The notes beneath the pieces are model-generated. The model was given only the letters and a program-made list of their open reading frames with translations. It was not told the origin of the DNA and did no database searches. Made by a program: the position numbers and the translations under genes. Shown here one piece after another: positions 1-11,300 of a stretch of 64,000 nt of DNA. Each line of letters begins with the position of its first letter. Position 1 is the stretch's first letter. This DNA comes from Odobenus rosmarus divergens (Eukaryota > Chordata > Mammalia > Carnivora > Odobenidae), in the NCBI RefSeq assembly GCF_000321225.1, contig NW_004450566.1:987399-1051398 (forward strand), read 5' to 3'.

Positions 1-275
1 GAGAATGGTGAAGGTCAGAAGATACAAACTTCCAGTTATTAAAAAAAAAAAAAAAAGTCATGGGACTATATAGTACAACCTATTGACTACAGTTCATAAT
101 GCTATATTTGCATATTTGAAAGTTGCTAACAGAGAAATGTTCTCATCACAAGGGGAAAAATTTTAACTACTTACTGTGTTCATCATTTTGCAATATATAC
201 CAAATACCGAATCATTGTTGTGCACTTGAAACTAATGTTATATGTCAATTTTATACCTCAAAAAAGGAGTGAAAC
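1..275 (+). mobile_element. L1 3' end fragment
   Basis: A typical carnivore L1 3' untranslated tail: 'acaaacttccagtta', 'gcacttgaaactaatgtta' and a final A-rich segment. The same block recurs at about 21.83-21.99 kb. It lies in the last intron of CAST. The left boundary is cut by the window edge. Confidence 0.7.
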
Positions 276-707
276 CCATAAAGGATATAGGAAACCAGAT
301 TTGATAATTAGTTGCTCATGGATTTATCTCTAATAGATTATATTCTCAGCGGATTAGTGCCCAAAAATGCCCCTAAGAGTGAATTCATCACTATAGAACG
401 AATGAATAGCATCCAAGAACACCTGTGTGTTTTTTCTTCAATTACCCTAGCCTTCAAGAAAAAAAAAATTAGAGTAAAATACTTTAAATCAGTTAAGGTT
501 ATTTTTAGTTTACAAACTTGGAGAACAATTCAGTTTGGACTAAATGAAATCCTTAGGCCCATCGTATTTTCCTCCACTGACCTGTCGTCTTTTGACCCTT
601 TAATTCTGAAAAGCCCATCTCCTCTTAAGCATCTTCTGATGGATCTGGATTTTGATACTTAATCCAGGAAAGAAGGAGTTCAGTGATGGTTCTGCTTTCC
701 CTTTTAG
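276..707 (+). other. CAST: CAST final intron, remaining part
   Basis: Non-coding and AT-rich, ending in a good 3' splice site (pyrimidine tract 'tctgctttcccttttag' at 691-707). Open frames here, such as 312-662, have no recognisable protein character. Confidence 0.55.
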
Positions 708-758
708 GCAGAAGAGGAAACTTCCAAGCTAAAAGCTGATGGAAAAAATACAAGTTAA
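708..758 (+). CDS. CAST: Calpastatin terminal coding exon (C-terminal 16 codons)
   Basis: Calpastatin is the cytosolic inhibitor of calpain proteases. Only its last coding exon falls in the window. After the acceptor AG at 706-707, frame 0 reads AEEETSKLKADGKNTS and a TAA stop at 756-758. The nucleotide stretch 'gaggaaacttccaag' matches the end of mammalian CAST (human C-terminus ...TTEETSKPKDD, from memory), and CAST is the known neighbour 3' of ERAP1. The triplet matching the human stop is GGA here, which adds five residues before the next in-frame stop. The exon is not fully proven, because upstream exons lie outside the window and a donor-like 'gtaagt' sits at 774-779. The assignment rests on the short match plus synteny. 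Confidence 0.75.
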   Translation, partial: AEEETSKLKADGKNTS

Positions 759-934
759 AGTTCACACTATTTGGTAAGTTGGGTGTTTGTTGTGAGTGAA
801 GGACTACTGTACCTTCCACAGACCTGTGTTATAGGCAAGGGAAACTGAGTCCAATTCTGACCTATGCTCTCTCTACACTATTGGCATGAAATGTACATTG
901 CACTGTCCAGGTTAATTTGCTGAAAAGCAATAAA
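759..934 (+). other. CAST: Probable CAST 3' UTR (proximal form)
   Basis: Non-coding sequence following the CAST stop codon and ending at the first AATAAA hexamer (929-934). Further + strand AATAAA hexamers at 1613-1618 and 2829-2834 could define longer 3' UTR forms. Confidence 0.45.
929..934 (+). terminator. CAST: Candidate CAST polyadenylation signal (proximal)
   Basis: AATAAA 171 bp after the CAST stop codon. Use is inferred from position only. The downstream GU-rich context is weak, and an L1 tail begins 75 bp further on. Confidence 0.35.
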
Positions 935-1007
935 TGGAATCATCTGCTACTGGAATGTTTAAAAATAGTAATCTTATAATTAAGAGCTCTTTAAAATACC
1001 AGGCCAG

Positions 1008-1165
1008 GGGAGGAGGGTGGGGGGGATGGGTTAGCCTGGTGATGGGTACATTCTGCGGGGAGCACTGGATGTTATGCACAAACAATGAATCATGGAACAC
1101 TACATCAAGAACTAACGATGTAATGTATGGTGATTAACATAACAATAAAAAATTAAAAAAAAAAG
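1008..1165 (+). mobile_element. 5'-truncated L1 3' end with target-site duplication
   Basis: Carries the L1 end block 'ggagcactggatgttatgca', 'caatgaatcatggaacact', 'aataaaaaatt' and a poly(A) tail. It is flanked by imperfect direct repeats 'taccaggccag' (997-1007) and 'tatcaggccag' (1166-1176). It lies in the 3' flank of CAST, on the same strand as CAST. Confidence 0.8.
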
Positions 1166-1176
1166 TATCAGGCCAG

Positions 1177-3320
1177 ACTCCTAAAGAAAATGACCACCTA
1201 AGTCTAGCCGAGTCTTTGACACCCAAATGCTTGTGACTGCAGGTTACTGTGACAAAGCCCAGTTAGCCTGTGACATCTTACAGAGAAATGTCCTTATGAT
1301 GCTGATGTTACCGAAAGACCAACATGGTGGGCTGGACAGAAGTACCCCTATGGTCTAGTGGAAATTACAGGGTTTTTTGGAACAAAGGCAAAAGAAAAGA
1401 TTGCAAAACTAAGATCAACAAAAGTGGTCAAAGTCAAGTGCTTTGTTTAATTCTACTTGATGGTAACTAAAGAACTCATTTGGATGAGGGAATCTCTGAG
1501 ATACATGTTGAGAGCCCTTATAATTCTTACTATGTAATTCCTCTTATCGAAGAATAGGTCTTATTCTAAGCCATCGAACCTTATGACCACTGGCTGACCA
1601 AAGCCTAAAGAAAATAAAAGTGTAGGTTAGATTGGGTTAGTCTTTGTCACCATGGTCTTTTATTTCCTTTAACAAGGGGGAGGTATCCTTATTAGAACTA
1701 TTCCAAAGATTTTCACCCAAATTACAAGTTTTCTATTTTCTAAATTCTAGAGTTTTCGAAGAACATGCTCATGTTTACTTGTAGGAAATTCCTTGTTGCT
1801 GTTAGTGCTTTTACTAAATGTTAAATTTACTATGCCTGTATCAAGAAAATTATGTATCAAACGGTTTACTGGATTTTTTTTTTCCTTTGAATTTTTCAAG
1901 GTATCTGCCTATAAAATCTTCAGCAGGTGGATGGTGACTTTTGAAGGACAAAAGGCTTTGAACAACAGCAAATTTTTCTGGGTGGCTTCTAGACAGTGTT
2001 ACTTGTCGAATCTTGACATCCTAAACATTGGTTATTCTTTTCCCAGAAAGAAAATGAATTTGTGTGGTTCATCTGTGTTATTGTACTGAGTGTTGATAAA
2101 CTTTGAATTTTTAAAAAATGCCTTCAGTTGGGAGAGACGGGAACTTTATATTTCTACGAGATATATTTGATAGTTTCATAAAGCAACACACAAAAAAAGG
2201 AAAAACCTTTGCAAATTTTTGCACATTCTACACACAGTGCCTGTAAATCTCATTCGTATTTTCAGTTAGCACTTAATTCTTTTGTTGTGGTTAGCATTTG
2301 GAAAACAATGCTTTGAACATGTTGAATGTCCTGATTTCTCATGATCCATTTCCTCTTGGGCTTTGGAACTGTACTTGAGATTTCTTTGGGTTAATGTTTA
2401 TAAGTCAAACCTAAAATATTGTACATTGGGCACATTATCTCCTCTTGGGCTGCTAATAAATTAATAGATAACCTGGTCAGACCAGGACGCGCTGCACCCA
2501 GTACTGTTTTTTGCCAGCAGTTAGGACTTCTGCACCTTAGAGCCAGCACAAAAGATATTGAGACTTGAATCAAGTCAGAAGAGCAAAATGCATTCTCTGT
2601 GTCACCACATAACAAGTTCCAAGATAGTAAAATCTAATCCTTAGAATATGCATAGGCCTTGAACTCACTTGGGTTACTGTGTTAAGCTATGTTTTCCATT
2701 TCTGATACATGTAACCAGAACAGCCAGTCGTTCCTTAGAGCCATTGCCCTGTTAGTCCGTGCACTGTATCCCATCTGGCTTCAGGGAAGTTGGGTTTACC
2801 AAATACAAAAACTTCGACTTGAAAGAAAAATAAAAAGCCCACCTGGAATTTAAAAACCTGTTTTCCCCCTACAGCAATTCAAGAACTAGATTTTGAGATC
2901 CTATGACTTTGAATGCTTTCTCAGATCTTTTGAAATGCATTGTTTATGAATATAGCACTGATATCCTTGAGGGGAGTCTGATAAATACTTAATTTCATCC
3001 TTATTTCTTGGTACTGAATGCAGGAAAAGATAATCAGGTCCATGTCATCAAACTGATTTGCAATTTGTTTCAGAGAGTACATACCTAGCAGGTATTCTAA
3101 GTTTTTATAAGAACTGGACTGACTTCACTAGAACTAAATATCACCAATACTGTCTAACGGTGGGGGAGGGCATAAAAAAGAACAATTGCTTATAACGGGG
3201 CCTAAAATTAATTCTCTTTAAAACTTCTCTTTAAAAAACATGCACATACCTAGAGAATTTCAAACTTCACCCACTTTAAATGCTGTGTATCTATCCCATG
3301 AGAGATGCGGGCATTATTCT
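1177..3320. other. Spacer between CAST and ERAP1 3' ends; possible long CAST 3' UTR
   Basis: No coding exon, repeat or RNA gene was recognised. + strand AATAAA hexamers at 1613-1618 and 2829-2834 make a long CAST 3' UTR possible. Confidence 0.4.
2829..2834 (+). terminator. CAST: Candidate CAST polyadenylation signal (distal)
   Basis: AATAAA on the + strand about 2.07 kb after the CAST stop codon. It is about 490 bp from the candidate ERAP1 signal on the other strand, so the two 3' ends would nearly meet. Usage is inferred. Confidence 0.3.
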
Positions 3321-3326
3321 TTTATT
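3321..3326 (-). terminator. ERAP1: Candidate ERAP1 polyadenylation signal
   Basis: Plus-strand TTTATT reads AATAAA on the ERAP1 strand. It was the first canonical hexamer noticed downstream of the stop codon, implying a 3' UTR of about 1.85 kb. A variant hexamer nearer the stop cannot be excluded. Confidence 0.4.
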
Positions 3327-5173
3327 CTAAATCTGGGAAACAAAAGCCGGTGTTAGGGTGACTAAACATAACGAGAACATAAACACTGATCCTCTAGGAT
3401 TTAACTGTATTTCTATTCTAATTATATAGTATTAAGTTGGGTTTTTTTTTTTTTTTTTTAAGTGAAACCATCGGCATTGACAGTGTGCAGGGAAGCGGCT
3501 GCAGTATTAGTGATTTCCATGCATATATACAAGTACTTTTAAATCCAAAGATTTAAGGCATGCTTGTAATAGTGAACATAAAAGGTACTCTGCATATGCC
3601 TTTTTGTTCATGAGAAAGGTCTTCAAGACTTGGCGATGACTAGACCAAGCTACAGAATTGGTGTCCTTTGAAACCTAGCTCATGAGGAGGAAATCGTTGC
3701 AAATGTCTGCTTAGAGGCCAAGAAAACAATCTTTAGTACAAAAAAAAAGTATTTGCACATTGTTATAGCAATATTGTATCTATTTAGAAAATGGGACTTT
3801 GCCAACAAAAGCAAATTAAAATAGGTTCCACAGGTGACCAGAAATGAAGGCCACTATTTCCATGTTTCAATCAAAATACAGAACAAAATTAAAAATATTT
3901 TACATTAAAATCTTGGCTTTGTATGTCTTTTAGAAGGTTAATACCCAGGGTTGGAAATTACCAGCAATTTCGGGTTTTGTTTTGATTTCTCAAACCATCA
4001 GACCATGCAATACATATAAAAATAGAATTGTAAACACATGTCCAGAAGTCACTCTGTTCCACAGTGTATTAGAACGCATTGACATTTTTCATATCCTATT
4101 CGTTTAAGTTTTACAGTATATTAAAACTCATAAAAGACTTCAAAGACAATACATTGTCCACACGCTAATTGTATTTTCAGTTATACAGTACATAATTTAT
4201 GGGAGACTGCCGCGACTTAGTTGCACTAAGTGCCACTAACAAGTTATTGGGGAATTGGGAGCTAGGCTGACTGCGAAGCAGGGAGAAGCCTCACCTACCC
4301 AAGGACCAACAGCTCCCAGGTTCAACTTCAGATGAAAGCCTTCTCCTCTAGACCTGAATGCCCTCCGCTTTTTCAGAGGGACACACTATCACGGTCCCTG
4401 AGGAAGTAGACCACACACTCAAATTAGGATTGAGGAGGGTTCCAAAAAAAACATTTTTTTTTCCCTCAACAAAGGTGTGGGTAGGATGGAAGGAGCCCAC
4501 AGGTACCACCAGGGCCCGTCAAAGCCAGGCGCTCCCTTCACCCCTCCCTCAGCCTGGAGGGATGAGAGGAGGAAGCTGCTACAAGAAGGAAGACTTTGAA
4601 AGGACTGAGGGAGAGAGGGCCGCCTCTCAGGAGCTAGCTTGGGTGGAGGTCAGCCAGGGAACCAGGGAATAAAACACCCCCTTGTACTCTCTCCCACCCC
4701 AGCGCCCATCTGCCTGCCTGGAAGCCTGACCAAAAGTCAAGTCTGAGGCCACGGGCCTATAGGTCGGCCTCTGGGCCTGCAGCAGATGAACCAAGCGTTC
4801 ATTGTTCAGTAGTCCCCACTATTCACAAGTCTTTAGGGGACAGTGACTAAATAGCTTATGGATGACACACACGTGGGGAGCAGGGCTTTGGAAAGCACAA
4901 GGCTTAAGTATAAGGAAACAAAAGGAATAAGGTACTCCTCCACAGTAGGGAACCCACCCACCCCTTGGGTTAACATTGCAGGGCAACACCTGTCAATAAA
5001 AGGCACAGCAGCAGTAACCCATCGCCGGTCTTTTCATAGGAATAGTCCAATGAGGAAGAAGGAAAAGGAAGTATCTTCAGTGGAGCCAAAACAGCCATCT
5101 CTAATTTGAAAATAATCACATTTGACAACATTTTAGCGATAATGCATCACAGGAACCAGCGAGGAACAAACTG
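3327..5173 (-). other. ERAP1: Probable ERAP1 3' UTR
   Basis: Follows the ERAP1 stop codon (5174-5176) with no SINE or L1 recognised in it. The AT-rich distal half (3.3-4.2 kb) resembles a regulatory 3' UTR. The proximal part (4.3-5.1 kb) is GC-richer, and its + strand open frames (4358-4672, 4858-5109) look non-coding. Confidence 0.5.
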
Positions 5174-5329
5174 TTAGAGCAGTTCAAGCTTCTCGCTCTG
5201 TAGCCACACTCTGATCTTCTCAAAATTCTTATCCATCCAACGGATGTTTTCCCCAATGGTTTCAATTGTTTGCTGGACACAACGTAGCTGAGAACCCTTT
5301 TCTTTCAAAGAGCTGAAGAATTCTTTTAC
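5174..5329 (-). CDS. ERAP1: ERAP1 exon 19, terminal coding exon (residues 892-942)
   Basis: 156 nt including the TAA at 5174-5176. Acceptor 'tttccttaccag'. Encodes [18 protein letters not shown] to SEKLELL. It ends like the shorter human form (…SEKLERM). An alternative downstream exon, as in the longer human form, would lie to the left and was not recognised. Confidence 0.97.
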   Translation of the reverse strand, partial: VKEFFSSLKEKGSQLRCVQQTIETIGENIRWMDKNFEKIRVWLQSEKLELL

Positions 5330-8300
5330 CTGGTAAGGAAAAACCAGATTTTTTAAAAACTTACTATATTACACAAATCTAAGTTTGGTCTAGTTAAAAG
5401 AAAACTGAAGCCAAATTTCCAGCGTTTGTCAAAATTCTACATAGAAGGCAGCGCCAGGTGTCTGGATACAATTATGTACACATAAATTTAAGCTATATGA
5501 AATGAGCCCATGCCTCTTGATGTCAAATTTTTATTTTTCTCTGCAGCTTTATTTATTCACAGTTGCCAGATTCTAAAAGACTTCACTGTATACCGTTTAG
5601 TAATTAGGGTTTGAGTGTATTTATTATGTGTTGTTATATACACGCAGATGCAAACTTTATTTTTTTAAACATGGTATCTAAAAAGCAGAATGTGCAGAGT
5701 ATCTTCTTGGCCAAATAAAACAGTTCCAACCACACAAATGCAGTCTTTCTCCATGGGTCTGGCCTTACAGGTCATTAGAGAAACACTGAGGAAAAGGGTT
5801 CTTAGCAAGTTATGGTGGTAATCCCCCCAAACGTTGCCAAATTTTTTTTATCCTAATCCACAATTCATGTATTGTTCCTCTAAGATAAAATCCACACAAA
5901 GTTGCCCATGTTTTAACGAGATAAGAGACAGCTGTCCCCTCCTCTTGTTTCATGGCTGGGTTTCTTAACTCCTTTAAGCTCACATGAGAAATAGAAATAG
6001 TCTGGCTCTGCCACAGCACGGACTGTTGTGGTACTGTTTCACCTTAAAAGGTTCTTAACCTTGTCCCTTAAGTTTTCACAGCATTAATCCATAAATTTTT
6101 GACTGTGGAGACAGGAAGTAAGTCTAGGCCAAGATGTATTATTTATTCAGCATGGATTCCAGACAGTTAATTCCTTAAAAAATCCATGTTATAATATCCT
6201 ATTTTAAGTTTGGGAATAAGAGAAGGGGAAGAACAGGCTTTTCAAAGGCCAAATTCCAATTTTAAATGATTCGGGGTTCTTTTAAAATTGTATCTCAGTA
6301 GAACTTTCTGATGAGCTCCAGGCCTGCCCTCCTGCTCTAGCCACCTAAAGAACACGGACCGTGCCTCGTGGTCCGCAGTCGGTTGCAGCTCAGCCCACTG
6401 TTTCATACTCTGACTCCAGATAAAATACTCAGGTCAAAGAACTGTAGGCATTTTTCAGCAGTCCAGTCACATCAAAAATTTTACTAAGTATTTAATGATT
6501 AAACATAGTAAGTTACTTAAATATTTTCAAATAATCCTGAAGGAGCCCTTCACAATGGTACCACTAAAAGAGACACAGAGACAGAGAGAGAGAGAGACCT
6601 GTAAGAGCTGTAACAAAGCCAGCTGATAAGCCTTGCCCTCAAACTTTTCCTGACCCCAAATTCTCTCTCCTACCCTCATCGACCTTGGGAAATGCAGCAT
6701 CCCAACTGAGTGTTGGATTCAAACCTGCGTCCTTGAGAGTATTTTCTGTGCAATAAGCAGTGTGATATAGAGATAGAAAAGAAATAGTTTTATCCTACTA
6801 ACTTGTTTGAGCCTTTGTAAACAATTTAACTTCTCTGGGACTCAATTTCTCTTTTGTGGAGTAAGGCTGATCTCTCCCTCGCAGAGCACTGGGGAGAATG
6901 TAGTTACATAATGTGGGTCAAGTGCAGAATCCAAACTCCAGCATGTATCAGGGATTCAGCCTCATCCGTTTATTCATGAACATGTCCTCTGGCACTTACT
7001 CATTCCTCCGGCCTAATTACACTGCTATACACTGAGGGGGTGGCAAGGGACCAGGCAAGGAACCCTTGTCCTCCTAGAGCTTACACTCTACCTAGGAAGA
7101 CAGGCAGTCAACGTGGTTACTATTAATCTACTATCGTGGACAAAATACACTGAGGCTAGGAGTGACTGGGGCGGGGATGGCCAGCTTTCCACAGAGCAGC
7201 CTGGGAAGGTGACATGTGATATGGGACCTGTGAAGGATTCAACAAGCCTTTCGGCTGACAAGTTAGGCAAAGAGCAAGCCAGGCAAAGAGAAATTTAGAG
7301 GCTTAGAGACAGCATCAGCCCCTTCTAGGTCAGGAGCAGGCAGCAGCTGGGCAGCTCAAGTGTCACAGGAGGGTGACCCACGACGGCACAGGCGCGCTAG
7401 CAGGAGCCCAGTCATGGTCGTGTGTACATGGGGAGGACAGGTTTGGAATTTATTCCAAGATCAACAGGTCAGGTTTCAAGGAAGGGTCAGTCATGGGCTG
7501 ATTTTCAGTTTTAAATGTGGGAAATGGTCTGGTATTGGCAAAGCGGGAAGCCATTCAGGATGCTCTTGCCGTAGGCCAGGCAAGAACTCAGAAAAGCCTG
7601 GGGTGCCATAAAAGCAGATGAGTGCACAGATAGGGTACAGATGCTGGAAGCAAAGCCAGTGAGACTCCGGGATGAACTGGATGTGAAGGCCAGAAAGGGT
7701 TCTGGGCTGACTCCTACACAGGAGGACATTCTCCCTTCTGATGACATCCAGGCTTTTTCACTTCCATGCCCTACCTCGGGCCTTTTGTACCTGATGTTTC
7801 CTCTGCACACAACAGACACCTGCATTTCCTTCAGTCTCTACTCACAAGTCTCAACATCCCATAGCACAAAGCTCCCTTACCCCGTCACTCTCTCCTTACC
7901 GCGCCTCATTCATCTTCAGAGCATATCGCCTGACTTCGGTCGCTTTGTCTCACAGTCCCCCAGTAGAACTGAAGCTCTGTGAGGGCAAGGGCTTGGTCTA
8001 CCATGTCAATCTTAGAGTAAAAATGTCGTATCTTTAAAGAATTACTGAGAAAACAAAGGGATGAGCAAGTGACTGAATGCAATGTTTTGTTGCTACAGAT
8101 CTGGTTTATGGACAGCTGTCTAGCTACTCCTAGCTCATGACTGGTCCTCATCACACAGACTAGCTCTGCTGTAGACCTCACTAGAATTCAACCTTGAATT
8201 ATTATGTGCCAGTTAATTTTACAAGCCTGCATGAAAACTAGAGAGAAGGGATGTGACATTTCTTTTGCATTTTCAAAGCATTCTCACTGTATCAAGCTCC

Positions 8301-11300
8301 ATCATGGTATAACCAGACTATACAATGGAACTATTCCTAAAAAGATCAGTATTAGGTTCTCAGCTTTTATCTATGTGCAACCTATTTTTAAAGCCTTGTA
8401 AAATTTTCTACACCTTTGAAAACATTATTATAGAAGGGACATCACACAACAATGACCTTGACATGAAATTCCTCAAAGATTAAGGCTGAAAGAAAAGTCT
8501 GCTTTTCTGGGAAACTTGTATGTTCCGTGGTTCCCTCCTCCTAGACAATGAGAATAACTCCTACTGTTTTCTCATTTTTTCCTGACTGCTAGGAACCTGT
8601 GGTACATTTAGGGTACAATTGCAATAAATTATCCTCAGCATAAATCCCTCACATAGTTACCTCTTTCTGTAAATTATGCAGCTTTTTGTTATTTAACATT
8701 TCTTTTACATATCGACCTTGTAAGTTGCCTAAAATTCTTTCTCAAAGTGAATGTCATAAATAAGTAACGAGAAATCTTGATAGCAGAGAACCAAGATTCC
8801 AGACCTGCCTCTTTCATAATAACTAGATGATCATGTAGGTCGTTTATACCTCTAATGATCACTTTTAACATCCTAAGAAATAGAGATTAAATGTCTCCAT
8901 TAATTTCTTAAGCCCAAATGTTTGTAATGACAGAGCTAAGACTTCTTGATGTGTTGAGGAAGAGACAGTTTTCAATAGTTTGCATCCAAAAAGAACATCT
9001 ACTAGGTGACAAAATCCATTCCTAACTCATCACACCATTTTTTTGTCTACCCCATATTTATTAGCTAATTGTCACTTAAATTTAATTAACTTTTGGTTAC
9101 CTCTTCAAGCCGTGCTCTTGTGGAGAACTGACTTGTTGTTCCAATTACCATATAGGTTAGGGAAGGTGAGCCAAGTTCAAACCTGGAAATGGAAATTGTC
9201 AAGATGTATCATAAAATATTTATTCATTCGACATGTGTTTTTAAGTGCCTTGTGCATGTAACAGCATTTAACTAGAAACTGCTCAGGTATGAAAAATTCA
9301 TGACATGAGCCCTACCCTCCAATGCATTAAGATGTAGTTGTAAAAAAAAAAAAAATACACCAACCACTGAATAAATAATTCAGTACCCAAAAGAAAGCAG
9401 TAGAAGCTTAGTAAGTGCGGGCGCCTGGGTGGCTCAGTTGGTTAAGCGACTGCCTTCAGCTCAGGTCATGATCCTGGAGTCCCGGGATCAAGTCCCGTGT
9501 CAGGCTCCCTGCTCAGCGGGGAGTCTGCTTCTCCTTCTGACCCTCCCCCCTCTCATGCTCTCTCTGTCTCTCTCTCTCTCATTCTCTCTCTCAAATAAAT
9601 AAATAAATAAAATCTTAAAAAAAAAAAAAGCTTAGTAAGTGCTACAAGAGCAAGGCAAGGGCAGGTGCAAGCAAGCAGAAGTGCTAACCCACGATGTGGG
9701 ATGAACTGTGCACAGGAGGGCTTCAAATTGGTCTGTGGGTGCGGAAAAGGATTCTTCCAGATAGACTGGAACAGCTGACTATCCAGATTCATGAGTTAGC
9801 ACTAAATTTAATTCTCTATTTTCTAAGAATAGTTTTTTAAGGACCTCTACTTGCTATCTTCAATCAAAAAACCCCCTCTAGACGATCACTGTTGTTTTAC
9901 AAACAAAGCTAAAACACAGGCAGGTTCATGGACCTTTCTACTCACAACACAATTTTTGGCACTACTTACTTTTGTATCAGTTTATCCCAATTTTCCCTCA
10001 GAAACTGCCAGGCCAATCGATATCCCACCGGGTTCCTACCAACAGCTCCAAGAATATGTGGAAACTCTTGAATTTTTATTACATCTCCCTTAAAACTTTC
10101 ATTTAGTAGCCTAGAATGATTAAGAGAAGAAATGTTAACAATAGAGAGTCCCTGCAAAAGTTATGAATTACTTCAATAAAATAATGTGTGAAAGAAAAAA
10201 GCCCATCTGTCAATAATAAACACAAGATAAATAGGTGACCAGAGCACTAATAAAGTTGGTATGGCTACATAATAAAAACTAACATTTAGTATTTACAACA
10301 CCCATTCTCATATATTCTCTTGTTTGTTCATAAGAGAAAATAGGTAAGAAAGGCCTATGCCGTATGTATTTCTAAACATGTTATTTTAAAGAGACACAAA
10401 TATATATTCCTTTATTTTTCCTAACACCTGCTTGTCCCCTAATTAATTACTGTACTCATCAGATGTATGCCCACTTGAATATTCCCAGCAGAAAAGGCAA
10501 TTCCCAGCCGAAAGAACAAAAAGAGATGTTGGAAGGATCTGAGTTCATTTAATTCCTCCTGGCCACATGAACATGAACAAATTACTCACCACTGAAGCTT
10601 GTCCTCATCTTGGCTAATACAGAGGGCAAATTCAATTTTTTCTTTCTCAGAAGTAGACAGTGATGACTGATACTTTCTATAAAGAAAATCCCATCCTTCA
10701 GGGTTCTGGACCCCCACAGCAAACACTGCCAAGGTCACGTCGCTGGGCAGGCTGTGGAAAAGAACATCGCTGGTGAGAGTCTGAGATGCAGGAAGCGTGT
10801 TTGGATGTAGAGTGGTGACCATTGACAAACTGATAAACTGGCCCAGTGATCAGAGCAACATGCCTGGAAATATAAACAAAAATCCGCTCTTTCCTTCAGT
10901 TAGATTTTATGAGAGAGGCAGAAGGAAGTATCTACAATTAGGTTTTAAGTACCCTTCTCAAAAACAATGTGAAAAGCCACTTGGATAAATACCTACGTAT
11001 CTAACTGGGTAGATGCTGGGTAACTGGACAGATGATCACTTCTTAAGCCAAAAGAAAGAAATTCAAACTAGACTCAACGTGTAGTCCATGAACAAAAGTC
11101 AGGAATCCAATAGGACCACTGTTTGGAGGCATTTCTTTAAATGGAATCATATAGATTGTTGGCTTACTATTTCCTAGAGAGATTTAAGCCCCAAATATTA
11201 AAGTCCAAGAATAAATTCCAAATACAGGAAGCGCCTACTTAGCTTCGACAGTATCAGCAACTACTGTACACACCTCATCAGGGACTTTGGAGGCCCAAAG

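Larger units (their letters stand above)
5330..9100 (-). other. ERAP1: ERAP1 intron 18
   Basis: 3.77 kb. Contains a MIR-like segment (about 6775-6960), L2-like segments on both strands (about 7018-8015) and a short (GA) tract near 6577-6597. The rest (5.33-6.77 and 8.02-9.10 kb) shows nothing I recognise. Confidence 0.85.
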
